64,000 bases of DNA from positions 449,001 through 513,000 of the forward strand of contig NC_083348.1 in NCBI RefSeq assembly GCF_019175385.1, in the 5' to 3' direction. Below, piece after piece: positions 45,739 to 57,483 of this stretch (positions are counted from its first letter, which is position 1; each line of letters opens with the position of its first letter). This DNA is from Lycium barbarum. Its lineage: Eukaryota > Streptophyta > Magnoliopsida > Solanales > Solanaceae. Under the pieces are notes generated by a model. It searched no databases and was not told the origin of the DNA. It saw only the letters and a list, made by a program, of their open reading frames with translations. The translations under genes and the position numbers were made by a program.

Positions 45739-48700
45739 TTTTGACACCCAATTTTGTCCCTCCTTTATTTCAATTTATTTTACTCGGGCTTCTAAATTCA
45801 TTGACGAGCTAAACACTTTATTTTCACTATTGTTTTTACTGCTACTACTATTAATATCATTACTTTCATTTTCACTACTTTACTATCAATATTACTAGTA
45901 TTACTTTATCACAAATTTTAAATGGTTCGTCATCGTTTCATTTTCGGGTTTGAACTCGTTAAATTAATTACAAGATAATACTTTGTTAAATCCTTATTTT
46001 TTCTACATATTAATTATTGTCTTCACATAGTATATATTGTACTAGTTGTTAAGCCCAAAAAATAATTAAATAGAGGAGGAAGGATCAATAATTGTCAGCC
46101 AAATTATTAGCCCATTACCCATTTCACTACTCAAACGGACCAGCCCACATTATTTCCCTACCCGGTCCAGCCCAAATAACTACCCGACCCGACCCAATAT
46201 CTTTTCCTAAACCTAATCCCTACCTCTCTTTCTCTTTCTCCTTTCCCTTTTTCAGCCGCACCCCTTCTGTTTCATCCTCTTTACCCTACTCTCTCCCTCT
46301 TTCATCGTCATCACCGCCTCCCGCTCCCCTCTCTCTCTCACGCTCCCTTCCACTTCCCTCTATCCCTCACTCTTCTGCCTCCTCCATTCCTCTCTGTCCC
46401 CCGCTACTCTCTCTCCTCACTCTATAAAGGGAGAGGAATTACTCGACATTAAGGGGGGAATTCATTTTTTCAGGGACACCCACCATCTTCCGAACTTGAT
46501 TTTTACTTTTCCGGTGAACTTTAGCCGGGGATTACTCAACGTTTTCAAAGATATTTTTCAATCAGTAGCCTACTCTAAGTTTCACACCATTTGATAAATC
46601 GCTTTTACCTGTTCTTAAACATTTTCTCACACGAAAAACTTTCGGATCCGTTTCGATCTGGGATTTGAATCTATTCGAGTGTAGCTCTGTGGATCGAGCC
46701 TAGTTCACTGCACTCGAAGAAGGTAAACGATCTTTCTTTAAGTAGTTTAATTTCAGTTTAGTAGGTTAAGAAGTAGTTATATGTTCACGCATGCTTGTTT
46801 CATTTGGTTGAATCTTAGTTTATGACTTGTAGTATCGAGCATGTTCAGGATTGGTTAGTTTGATTTTGGTTTTAATGATGTTTGTATGATCGTGTCTTAA
46901 TTTAGTTCAGGTTTTGCAGTTTAGTTTTACAGAATCTATTTGTTTAGGTCTTAATTTTAGTTTAGTTTAATTTCAGTTTTGTTGGCATTTAGATTGTTCG
47001 CACGAGTTTACGAGGGGGGATGATTATGATGATGGTGTTTGATCTCTAATTTGACATAGTCATGTTTGTTTGGACCTATTTAGATTAGTTTAGTCATTTG
47101 CTGGTTTTCGTTTAAGGTGATTTTGGTGTTTAAAGTCAGTGTATTCTTCAATCAAACTCATGTTGATTCAATTCATGTAACTTGATATCTATGTACATGT
47201 GTGATCATTGCTTTGTGTTTTACCCAACACTGTTTACTTCCCTGCCCTTTTGAATCTGTGCGTGTTAGTCTTTCCTTGCAAATTTGAATAATATGAGATT
47301 ATGTTATCATTCCACATGTTTAACTCTTAATCAAAGTTTGAAATGTCAAGAAAAATACTAATCCTGCTTACCTAAATTTTTTGTCCAACTGTTGGTATCT
47401 CAGTAGCTTTAGATCAAACAGCCTTTCTTGGTCCTCTCAATCATGGTAGTTGTTTGTTTCTTGAACTAGCTTGCATCAGTCTAGTTCTGAAATTGTATTA
47501 AATAACAGAAAGATTAATTCAATCCTGTCTGTTGTGTCCAAGTGTGATTTTTATGTCTGCAGTGTCTGACCATGTTATTTAAGGCTTATGACAAACTTGC
47601 TTGCATTATATACCTGCTAGCAATTATTTGTGTATCGAATTTGGAGGATTTGAACTTATCATTGCATATGATCTTTGTCTCATCTTCATCAGTGTCAAAT
47701 ATGCATACATCTTGTTCCATTAACCAGTTTCTTGGCTTCTACACTAATAAATAATCTTGTGGAAAATGCTATGCAAATATGCTATATGTGTCTTACCTAG
47801 AATGAAATCAAGAATCCTAGTATACCCTGTTTAACCCCTTTCCCTTTCCCCTATACCAGTACATGTTTCTTCTTCAAAATCCTTGTACGCTGTTTTAAAT
47901 ACATTGTATGAACTTGCAAAGAGATTGTTCCCCTTATGTTATCAAGACCAAATAACTCTGCTTAAATATCTATTTGCTAAGAGAATCTGAGAGATTGTCT
48001 CCTTTCTGTCTGTACACATTCAGTGATCCACTAACTGTTCATAACCTCATTATTAGACACTTGTTATAATGTTGTTTGTTCTAACCTGATCAATGCATTA
48101 CTGTGGGTTGCCCTCCCTTTTCATGCACGTTTGATGTCCATCCTGACTAGGTATAAGTTCCTGTGTAGATGAATGTTTGGTTTGGTTATTGAGATACTAA
48201 GATAACTATGGTGAGAGGTTATCATTTGGGCTGTCTGCCATCATGTGTTCAATTGCCTTGTCATATGTATTTGATGTGGATTCCCATACTTAGTTGACAT
48301 TCTAAAAACTATTACATGATAATTCATTTGATTCATGCCTTGATGAGTGATCTACAAGATCTAGCAGTTGTGTTAATTGGTAGCATTTAAGTCTGCTTGC
48401 TAGTTAGATATATGTTCATCTCACCTTTCTATGTTGCTAATCTGGAGAATGTTCTCATGAGTATTGCTGAATGTATGCTGGACTTCTATGCGTGGTTATT
48501 GCACACACACAATGCACTGGTTCTGGTACTCGTTTAATCCGAAATGAGACTGTAAAGTATTTTTTTATCTTTACTGTGCAGCAGTTTATTAGACTATTGT
48601 GTTTAGTTCTATTTGAGTACAATAAGACACTAGAGTTGTAGTTAACTTGTATGCTGGGCTGTTATGTTGGTTGTTAGGAACCATGGTCATGCTCGTAGAA

Positions 48701-50247
48701 TTCCCTATGTTGTTGTTTTAATGCCCATCATCGTGTCTGTCTTTGTGAATTGTGGGTTGCTGCATGTGTTAATCTATTTTCTTACTGTTAGCTTGGAAAT
48801 CGTTAATTTATTAATTCTGAGCACTTCACTGATTAATTAAAGGTTTTTTGAGTAATTAACAGATTGCTTCTATGTTCCCTATGAATATGGAATATACTAG
48901 ATATACATAGTACGTATATGAATTATTAATCTGTCCTCCTTTGAGTTTACCTTATGTATGCTTAGTTTTATTCATTTATCATATACTAATCCTTTTCTTT
49001 CGTTTTTTTATGCATGACCTCCGTATACGAGTCCCTCGGACTCGTTTTCTCTCGCATTTTGGCGATGGGCCAAAGCCCAACGTAACTCCTCCTATGTCAG
49101 CCCAATCCGTAGCCAAACAAGAAAACAAAAATCTGGGTCAAAGCCCAATAGACAGGAACAGCATGCAGCATCAATATAAAGAAAGATACTGGGCCTAAGC
49201 CCAATAATGTGAACAATTCCAGCAGTTGGGCCTTAATAAATGGGCCAAACCCATTTACTCTTTTACTCTCGTCCTTATTTTTATTGTTGTGTATTTTTAT
49301 TTGCTTTGTATGACTAACATCTTATCTTATTTTATTTTCCTAACTTAGATGAACTTTAGCAAATTAGTGGGGTTTAGTTTAATAATGGGTAGTTAATTTA
49401 AGGAAAACCAACCAATTCCATAAGATTCATTTGTTTTCTTGTTATTGATTTTCAAGAGCATGTCTTTATAACATTTCAAGAAAAAAATTAAAAAAGTATG
49501 TTCTATGTCCGTTCTTGCTCTATGGTTCACGTTACAAACAATTCTCTAGAGTTCCCATTGTAATGCAATATATATTTGCAGATATATATGTAAATATAAA
49601 TTTAAGTATATTCTATAAACATTCTCATAAGCCTCATCCAATTGTACGTATTTTTTTTCTTAGCCAAATAGTGCTAAGTAAAAGTATAGGCTTTTCTACA
49701 TCGCAATATTCATACAATATAATTTTTTATCTAAAGTTCACGTTTATTGAATCTCCTCCACAAGTATTATTTTAAACAACACTATTATACTTTCGTTTAA
49801 AACCTTAACAACATTTATAAGTTGTATTTTTAAAATAGTAGTAGAAGTACTCTTTTAGACAAATAATTATTTTCCACAAGTCCTATTTCAAATAGCATTC
49901 TTATAGGTCTATCTATAACTTTAGCCACATTTACAAAGCTACGTTCTTTTCTATAATACTATATTTACACTTAGCCTAACTAATCATAAGTCCGGTCGGT
50001 TAACCATTGTTAATGGGTCTTAAAGGATGCCTAATACCTTCCCTTTAGACTAATTGAACCCTTACCTAGAATCTTTTGGTTTCGTAGACTTAAAAAATAA
50101 AATCAACTTTAGATAATCACTTTAATTAGCTTTAGGTGTACTAATTCACCATAAATAATTAGGTGGCGACTCCTTAAAATAAACAAAAAAGAGGAATCAC
50201 CAAAATGTTGTACTTCTAATTTAACCCGGTTAAAATGGGGTATAACA
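45739..50247 (+). mobile_element. 4.5-kb solo LTR, TSD CTTAA
   Basis: 4509 bp flanked by CTTAA at 45734-45738 and 50248-50252. The start TTTTGACACCCAATTTTGTC matches TGTTGACACCTAATTTTGGC of the solo LTR at 16749-20005 apart from a few changes, one of which alters the terminal TG. The end is GGGGTATAACA, with a GGTGGCGACTCC block at about 50161-50173. A CT-rich stretch giving Pro/Ser-rich frames (46200-46420) ends in a TATA box (CTATAAAGGG, about 46421-46430). 46700-49000 is AT-rich with no coding support. No internal retroelement region is present. Confidence 0.9.
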
Positions 50248-50252
50248 CTTAA

Positions 50253-52488
50253 CACTCTCGAATTCAAGTAGCCGATGCCTTTCAGCCATGTTCACAACAT
50301 CAGTCTTGACCGAGTCAAGCTCCCCCCCCCCCCCCCCCGGAGTTGAGAGATAGTGGTTTCGAGCTCACCAAGCCTCGAAGAAAAACGAGCGTTATCTTAA
50401 CTAAGGCTGACTTTGTCCGCTTCTAGAAGCCAATTCTTCTCGACCATATCGGCCAACGCATTCTCTAATCGAAGGTTTTAAGCCTTCGCCGCGTCGAGCT
50501 CGGGTTGAAGGTTGGAAAGGGCAACAACTAGGTTCAATTCATCCTCCTTCACCCGCAAAAGGTGCTGGAACTTCTCCGTTTCTTGACCTTGGGCATCCAG
50601 CTAGCCCTTAAGATCGTCAACTTCTTGCTGAGCGCGGACGAAGGCTTCTTTAACAAGTACTGCACTCTGTAAAAGAAACAAGAATTTAAAACTCGTATAA
50701 ACGAGAAACTAAAATTCCCAATAAATTATGTAAGGATGGCTGACCAACTTACTCGATTGCCCGCGTGCATGCCCTCGTTAATGAGACACTGCCAGGGGAC
50801 TCCGTTCATCTTCCGTTTGTCCGAGTCCGAGACGAGGGGCCTCAGGTAGCTTCTACTCCCACCGGACGAGATAGAAAGCTGCAGTCCTCGGGGACCGTAA
50901 TCACGGCCGATCTTGTCCTCCTAGGTTCCACACTTGGAGCCGAAAATATGCGCACCAGGCTATCCCTAACACCAATCTCGGTGGACCGGCTAGCCGCCCT
51001 CGTGACTCGAGGGATAGGGAGATGTCCAAAACTGACAGCTTCCCCGGTATCAGGTGGAGTATAAGAGAACATGTCATCAAAATTATCCGACCTTGAAGCT
51101 GGAGTTGATGAACCCGGAGCGGCCTCAGCAGCCTTGGTAGAGGCAGGGATCTCGAAAGTTGCACCAGTATCATAGCCGGGCAGTGGGCCCACATCCACTG
51201 GAACTTCGATCTCCAGGGATCGGCTCAGCCCTCTAATCGGCTTCGGCTGCTAGCACATGCCTGGACCTTCTGGTCCTTCGCTGGGGGGTTTCCTCGGATG
51301 AACCATCACCTGATATATCAATAAATTCAATCGACCTTAGAGGAGTCGGGCAATGAACTTTTTCCCCACCTGTGTGCAAAGCCGGAGCTGACGGTCCTTC
51401 CCCGGCTGAAGGAAGTGATGAAATGGTGGTACCCTCCTCCGGAATAGAAGCAACGTAAGGGGTCACACCGATCCTCTGAACGAGGATCTCGGACTCTGTT
51501 TCGTCTCTTAGAGTCCGAACGACGCTTCTCGCCCTCTTCTTCGGTTCTGCCCTTTGTCCGAGGGCTTTTTTCTCTTGTTAGCGGCAGCAATGATACAGGA
51601 TGTACCCGCTGAATCGAACTCGGGTGCCGACACAGCGGGTTCGGCCGCTGGCTCCAGTCTTGGGTTCACCGAGCCCTTGGGTAAACCTGAATACCGAAGA
51701 TGTTACGAAAGGGAAAGGTAGAAAATGCAATGAATACCGATAGAAGCAAAGTATATCCGTGGTTTTGTGCGACCCATCGGCCACGTGACAGGAGTCCCCA
51801 TGTCCGTGCTTCGTGGGTGTGTTGGCTAAGGAGAGCACTAACCCATTCGTTGATGTTCCGGACAGCCGGAGGTATCCACGCCATGGCTGGTATAAAGAAG
51901 GGGACAAATAGTGAGAATGTGAAAGGACTAATGTTTGACAAAGCATTCAAAAGCAATTATTAAAAGAACTGAGACTTACGATTATCATTCCACCTCTCCG
52001 GGAAGGGCATGTGGTTGGCTGGAATAATGTCCGCGGTCCTCACCCAGACGTAACGCTCCAGCCAACCCCGGTCTCTATCTTCGTCTATCTTTGAAAAGAT
52101 TGGGTTCCGGCTTCGCTTAGCGAGCTTTATTACACCCCCCCCCCCCGGAACAACCTCGGGGAGTATAACCAGATGAAGTGAGCCAGCGTGAACTCCTTTT
52201 TCAAGTTATTGGCCAACAGCCGGAGGCAGGCCACAGTTCTTCAGACAATCGGACCAATCTGGGCCAGGGTTACATTGTAAGTCCGACATATATCTAAAAT
52301 AACCGGATCGATCGGGGGGTCGAGCCTAAGTGTGAAAGGATAGGTGTAAACGTATAAGAAGCCCTCTCGATGGTCGGTGATTGATTCATCAGGTCCAGGG
52401 GCAAAAACTCGTACCGGACGGTTATCCCATCCTCAATCATCCTGGACTAGATCAAGTTTGTCCTCGGTAATGGACGAGGGGTACCGTC
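50253..52488 (-). pseudogene. Antisense Tat gene, central part with apparent introns
   Basis: Continues the antisense gene between the solo LTR and the gag-only element. From right to left: a domain like the 'putative gypsy type transposon' family (Transposase_28) at about 52480-51980; an apparent intron 51979-51887 (GTAAGT...ACCAG); a segment with WIPPAVRNINEWVSALLSQ (about 51880-51780); and a probable second intron with a degenerate donor (about 51765-51690). Then come a Ser/Pro/Arg-rich linker with stops and the frame 51198-50842. A clean intron at 50752-50667 (GTAAGTTGG...TTTTACAG, 86 bp) leads into a coiled coil to 50253. A poly-C tract (50323-50338) and several stops show decay. Confidence 0.72.
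50323..50338. repeat. Poly-C tract in the antisense gene
   Basis: About 16 consecutive C residues in the coiled-coil exon. A second, shorter C run lies at 52136-52147. Both would disturb the frame. Confidence 0.9.
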
Positions 52489-55400
52489 TGTTATATTCTG
52501 CATTTTCGAACGTCGAATTATTTGTAAGGTGAGGTGGGGCCCACACGCCAAGATTTTTTTTTGGGACATGTGAAAAGTTATATGAATCGTATATGTAAAT
52601 TTAAACACAACTCGTGAAGGGCCCTGGGGCCAAATCAAAGTGGAAGCCCTCCAAACGAACATTTTTAAGAAAACGTTTTCGGATGACCTGACTTGGAGGG
52701 GAAAAACGGCATTATAAGTCTGGAATTTGGGAACATACCCAGATATACAAGTTGTAGATAATTGAAATAGCTTTCCAACGGTAGGTCGTGGGCTCCCAGG
52801 CGACGTCGGTACAAGGAGATATGGATGTTTTAAGGTCGAAAGGTCAGTGGGCTAGGTCCAACTAGTGACCAACCGGGCTGGCCCAAAAAAAAAACAAATT
52901 TACAAATTAGAGGCCCAATTGGGGTGGCCGGCCAACTAAAGGCCCAAGCCCATAAATTGGTCATGTGATTTATCATGTGATCAAGAATTATAATAAAAAG
53001 GGGCCAAGTGTTCATTTTCTAGAAGATTCATGAAACAAGAAGAAAACTTGAGAGCTCAAGCCTAAGAGGCCTCTCGGCCAAACCAAGAACAAAAAAAAAA
53101 TTTAGCCTTCAATCCAAAAATCTTGTTCTTCTTGAATTAGTAACAAGTTCAAGACGCTCTTCAACGTGGTATAACTAGTTTGGCTGAAGAACCACGTTTG
53201 CGGAAAGTTGGAATTTGAAGGAAAGGTATGAATTCTATGTTTCATGTTATGGAATAAGTATATATGTTATAATGATTAGAATTAGATGAGAATTATGGAA
53301 GTATGGTGTGTGTGTGTGCATAGTTTGTGTGTGTGTAAATGGTGTGTTTGGCCGTGAGCTATGTGGGTGTGGGGGAGAAATGAATTCAAGTTTATTTGGT
53401 TTGTTAGTTGTGTCGTTGTGACCTTTGTGTCGCAAATAAAGGCTTCATGACTTGAATTGGTGTTGGGATTTCTTGTATGTAATTATGAGAAATTATGTGA
53501 ATTTTATATGATTTTTATATAAGTGTGGAAGTAAGATCCTAAATGTGAATTACGATTGTTGGTAACGAATTTGGAAAGAAACAATGTGATTTGGAAGTTT
53601 CGTTGCAATTGGTAGAAACTTTGGGTAGAATATGGAATTGGCGGGAATACTTGAATTCATGAATATTGTTTGGAAGGCTATTGGAATGCATTTGAACAAT
53701 CTTGAATTAGTTAGTGGATATGGAAAATGTGGATACTAGTTTGACAATGTGAAGTTTGAATGAAAGTTTTTAAACTATGCGGAAAGAAGATTATTTATGT
53801 AGAACGCATTTTGATTACTTATGGATGTTGTTGGTATTGTTGTTTGGTTGGTTGTTGATGTTTGGAGCCGAGTCAATCTCGGGGATGTGGTATGTATAGG
53901 GGAGATGTTGCCCAAATTTTTGTAGAAAAGTATGAGTTAAAGTTCAAGTTCTAAAGGCTTGAAATTGCTAATTGGTAAACTTGACCATTTCTAGATTTTG
54001 GACGAAATTGAAGTCGACGCCAAGCGAGCGTAAGGCGCTATCGAGGTATGTGAAGCATTTCCCTTTGTTCCTAGGCATGTTCTGGATGTGATAGGCTCGG
54101 CTGCGAGCCTTAAGTACGACTCCGTTCCCCGGAATTCGAGACGGAAAACCGCTCCAATTCCTTCAATTCAATTGAAGCTATTTTCTTACAAATTTCCTTT
54201 AAAGTGAGTTTTTGTACAAAATTTCCCTAAACGGAGTCGGAACACTTCCAAACGATTATGGATGACCTCAAAAGGTCTATTATCAATAATTTACATATGT
54301 TGCCTCGGGTTGGTTCGAGGCGGGCCCGCAAGGCCCGATATCTTCTGTAATACTTTAAATACTTCCGTTTTGTCCGATTTTCTCAGAAACCATCTGAACT
54401 ACTATTTTGATCATGATACAACTATTTTTATGAAATTCTTACAAAATGATTTCTGAGCATCTGAGAATCTGATTTTGATAATAATCTGTCGTGCCTTCCC
54501 AAGTAGGATATAGGCGTGTACTATGCATACTATCCGTATACTCTGATTTTGACTCGCCGTTTGGCACCCTTCAGTCTGATTGAGTCTGTATGTGAGTTTG
54601 TATGTATGTGGTTTCTCATGGATCTGTTCGTGGCTGTCTCAATGCATTCCTTCACTGCGTCCCGGGCCAGGTTCTGTTATCGTGCATATTCCTCTGCATT
54701 GTTCACCGCGTCCCTCGGTGTGCGGGCCGGGATCTGTTATATCTATATGATTATGATATATTGATTTGTGTATAGGGATGGCGGCCAGGATGGCATCTGA
54801 TATGATCTGATCTGATCTGATTCTGTCTGTCCACCGCGTCCCGTACTAAGAGGGCCGGGGTCTGTTTACCGCGCCCCCAGACAGGGTCGGGATCTGTATG
54901 TCTCTATGCATGTGCCATCAGTGTTTATATAAGCACGTGCCTCCGTATGATTCTGTATGATTTAGTATGACTCTGCACTACTCTGCATGCATAATTCTGT
55001 CTGGTATACTTCTGTCTGTCCACCTGAATTTCGACTATGTCTGTATGTCCGTATGGATTCTGGTTTTGTACGTCTGTATGGGTTCCGATTCTGTACGTCT
55101 GTATGGATACTGATTCTGCTCATCTGTCCGGACTATGATTCTGTCTGTCTGTCTGAACCATGATTCCGTTTATCTGTATGGACCACGATTCTGTATGTCG
55201 GTCTGCATCATGACTCTGTCCGTCCGTCTGATGTATGGTTCTGTCCGTTATATTTCTGTGACTCTGGTTCGTACCATGATTGTATCTGTTATGTTTCTGC
55301 TTTACATACTCGGTACATTTTTCGTACTGACCCCCGTTCTTCGGGGGCTGCGCTACATGCCCGCAGGTACAGACGCACCAGGTGATACGCCGCCAGCGTA

Positions 55401-55794
55401 GGGTTCTGATTCAGCTGTTTGAAGAGCTCCTTTGATCCGGAGCATACACTTTTGGTATATATCTTCTGTTTTCCGTATGTTCTGCATGTATGGAAATTCT
55501 GGGTACGACGGGGCCCTGTCCCGTCATATGATTCTGTATGTCTGTAGAGGCCTGTAGATAGATGTGTGGGTTACGGGTTTCGTCTGTATGTTTACCTTAT
55601 CGGCTTATCTGTAAAAGTCTGCATGTTCAGGTATATATATATATATGCTTGCGCGCGTGCCGTATCTGTATCGGCCTACTTCTGTAATATCCGTTTGAAA
55701 AAAAAAATCTGTACGATACGAAATTCGGTCAGGTAGGTATGTACGGGTACCCAGCTAGGGTGCCAGTCGCGGCCCACGGGGTTGGGTCGTGACA
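52489..55794 (+). repeat. 5' LTR of the gag-only element
   Basis: 3306 bp, TGTTATATTCTGCATTTTCG to GGGTTGGGTCGTGACA. It holds stem-loop type repeats at 54650-54890, a TCTGTATG-rich stretch at 54905-55260 and a GC hairpin at 55331-55347. Confidence 0.95.
55331..55347 (+). other. GC-rich hairpin in the 5' LTR
   Basis: CCCCCG-TTCTT-CGGGGG gives a perfect 6-bp stem with a 5-base loop, between CGGTACATTTTTCGTACTGA and GCTGCGCTACATGCCCGCAG. The block recurs in the 3' LTR (61290-61306) and, diverged, in the solo LTR near 5711. Its place towards the 3' part of the LTR suggests an RNA-level signal such as 3'-end formation or packaging. That is inference. Confidence 0.7.
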
Positions 55795-55798
55795 AAAG

Positions 55799-55810
55799 TG
55801 GTATCAGAGC
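55799..55810 (+). other. Primer-binding site, initiator-tRNA-Met type
   Basis: TGGTATCAGAGC, exact, four bases after the 5' LTR. Confidence 0.93.
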
Positions 55811-55998
55811 GGTTAGTCCTCGGAATGTCTACAGGTCGTGTCTAGTAGAGTCTTGTTTATCGATGTGTTGTGCACCACCTCTATAAACAGGAGGCTACAG
55901 GGCATCTAGGATGTTACCCTTCTTTGGATTCTTAGATCGTGCGATAAAGCTGTATGATTAGGATGATCCTCTCCTAACGATCTGTTATGTTTTCAGCG

Positions 55999-57483
55999 AT
56001 GCCTCCGAAGAAGGCAACAGCTGCCCAGAAGGGCAAGGCGGGGGTTGAGGCAGGGGAGACCAGCCGGGCCCAGAGAGTTACCAGGGCCAGTGTGCAGCCT
56101 GCACTTGAGGATGTGCCCCCATTATCTGGATCTGTTACACCCCCCTTGCCGGAGGATATCGGAGCAGCAGAAGCTGCTGATCAGGAGACGGCTCCACCGC
56201 GAGCTCCCGAGGTTCCAGTGCCCGAGCCTCCAGCTCCACAGGCAGGGGCGGAGGGCAGGGCCATGCGAGATGCGGTTCAGCTATTGACCACACTGATGGC
56301 GGAACAGGTTCGCAGGCATGGATTTGGGGGTGGTCGTACGGACAGGTATGAGAGCTCCAGGGCTCGTGAGTTCTTGACATGTAATCCTCCAGAATTCTCC
56401 GAGACAAAACCTGAGGAGGACCCCCAGGAGTTCATTAGAAAGATGGAGAGCACAATACGATTGATTAAGGCTTCGCCGATTGAGTCTGTGGAATTGGCTT
56501 CGTATCGATTGTATGAGGTGGCGGCAAATTGGTATGAGTCCTGGCAGCTATCCAGGGGTGACGATGCTCCCCCAGCGGTATGGGCCGAGTTTACTAAGGC
56601 CTTTCTTGACCATTTTCTACCTCCAGAGCTACGGAGAGCCAGGGTCGATCGATTCTTGCATCTGAGACAGAACTGTAAGAGCATACGAGAGTACAGCTTA
56701 GAGTTCGACTCACTGGCTAGGTATGCACCCGCTATAGTAGCCGAGATGGCCGACAGGGTGCACAGGTATGTGATGGGACTAGACCCTTATCTGATCGACG
56801 GTTGCTTAGCCATGGCTTCTCAGCCAGGGATGCATGTTGCCCTGGTACAGGCATACGCCCAGGGCATGGAAGACCGACGTAGGGAGCGTCGGCCTGATAG
56901 GGGTTACGACAGGGGCCGGCCTAAGAGATCCAGATCGGCTGGATATTCAGGGGGATTTCAGAGCGAGCCTTCTCAGCGGCAGGGTAACAGGTATTTGTCC
57001 CAGCCAGCCTACAGTACACCCCCACAGTTCTCGGGACAGAGCTCCAGAGTTCCAGGCTCACAGGTGAGCAGAGGTCCCGGTCAGTCGAGGCCGCCCATAC
57101 CCCCATGTTATTACTGTGGGAGACCCCATCCGGGGGAGTGTTATCACGCTACGGGCGCTTGTTATTTTTGTGGGAGCCCAGACCATCGTGTCAGAGACTG
57201 CCCGCATCAGGGCGGTTCAGGTTCAGTTCAGCCTGCTGGGTCCGTTGCAGGCTCATCTTCCCCTTCGGCAGCCATACGCCCTGCGGGGCGAGGAGTACCA
57301 GCACCAGCACCAGCACCAGCACCAGCACCAGCGAGTCGTGGCAGAGGTCGCAGTGCAGCTTCGGGTTATAGCGGTCCTTCGAACCGCGTATTTGCTTTGA
57401 CCGGCCGGCAGGACCCAGGAGCGTCTTCCAGTGCACACCCAGGTATGCTAGTGATCTCTTTTGAAGGATGTGTGTATGAATAA
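55999..57483 (+). CDS. Gag polyprotein of the gag-only element
   Basis: 494 codons from the ATG at 55999 (MPPKKATAAQ); an ATG four codons earlier at 55987 is also in frame. Gag would assemble the particle and package element RNA. Seen: an Ala/Pro-rich N-terminus; the retrotransposon gag core from about residue 115 (EFLTCNPPEFSETKPEEDPQ, VWAEFTKAFLDHFLPPELRR, FDSLARYAPAIVAEMADRVH); an Arg/Gln-rich stretch; and two zinc fingers, CYYCGRPHPGEC (about 57108-57143) and CYFCGSPDHRVRDC (about 57159-57200), as in Tekay gag. A (CAGCAC)n tract codes an Ala-Pro run (about 57297-57335). The frame passes a conserved QDPGASS block and then ends in an unrelated VISFEGCVYE, just where the protease should start. 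No stops are inside. It is likely expressed from the LTR if the element is transcribed. Confidence 0.9.
   Translation: MPPKKATAAQKGKAGVEAGETSRAQRVTRASVQPALEDVPPLSGSVTPPLPEDIGAAEAADQETAPPRAPEVPVPEPPAPQAGAEGRAMRDAVQLLTTLMAEQVRRHGFGGGRTDRYESSRAREFLTCNPPEFSETKPEEDPQEFIRKMESTIRLIKASPIESVELASYRLYEVAANWYESWQLSRGDDAPPAVWAEFTKAFLDHFLPPELRRARVDRFLHLRQNCKSIREYSLEFDSLARYAPAIVAEMADRVHRYVMGLDPYLIDGCLAMASQPGMHVALVQAYAQGMEDRRRERRPDRGYDRGRPKRSRSAGYSGGFQSEPSQRQGNRYLSQPAYSTPPQFSGQSSRVPGSQVSRGPGQSRPPIPPCYYCGRPHPGECYHATGACYFCGSPDHRVRDCPHQGGSGSVQPAGSVAGSSSPSAAIRPAGRGVPAPAPAPAPAPASRGRGRSAASGYSGPSNRVFALTGRQDPGASSSAHPGMLVISFEGCVYE
57297..57336 (+). repeat. (CAGCAC)n tract in gag
   Basis: Six to seven hexamers that keep the frame and give an Ala-Pro run. 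Confidence 0.92.

Noticed and set aside
51578..51946. 122-codon minus-strand frame as an independent gene
   Set aside because: It is an out-of-frame reading across exon and intron of the antisense Tat gene. The neighbouring frame carries the recognisable WIPPAV segment.
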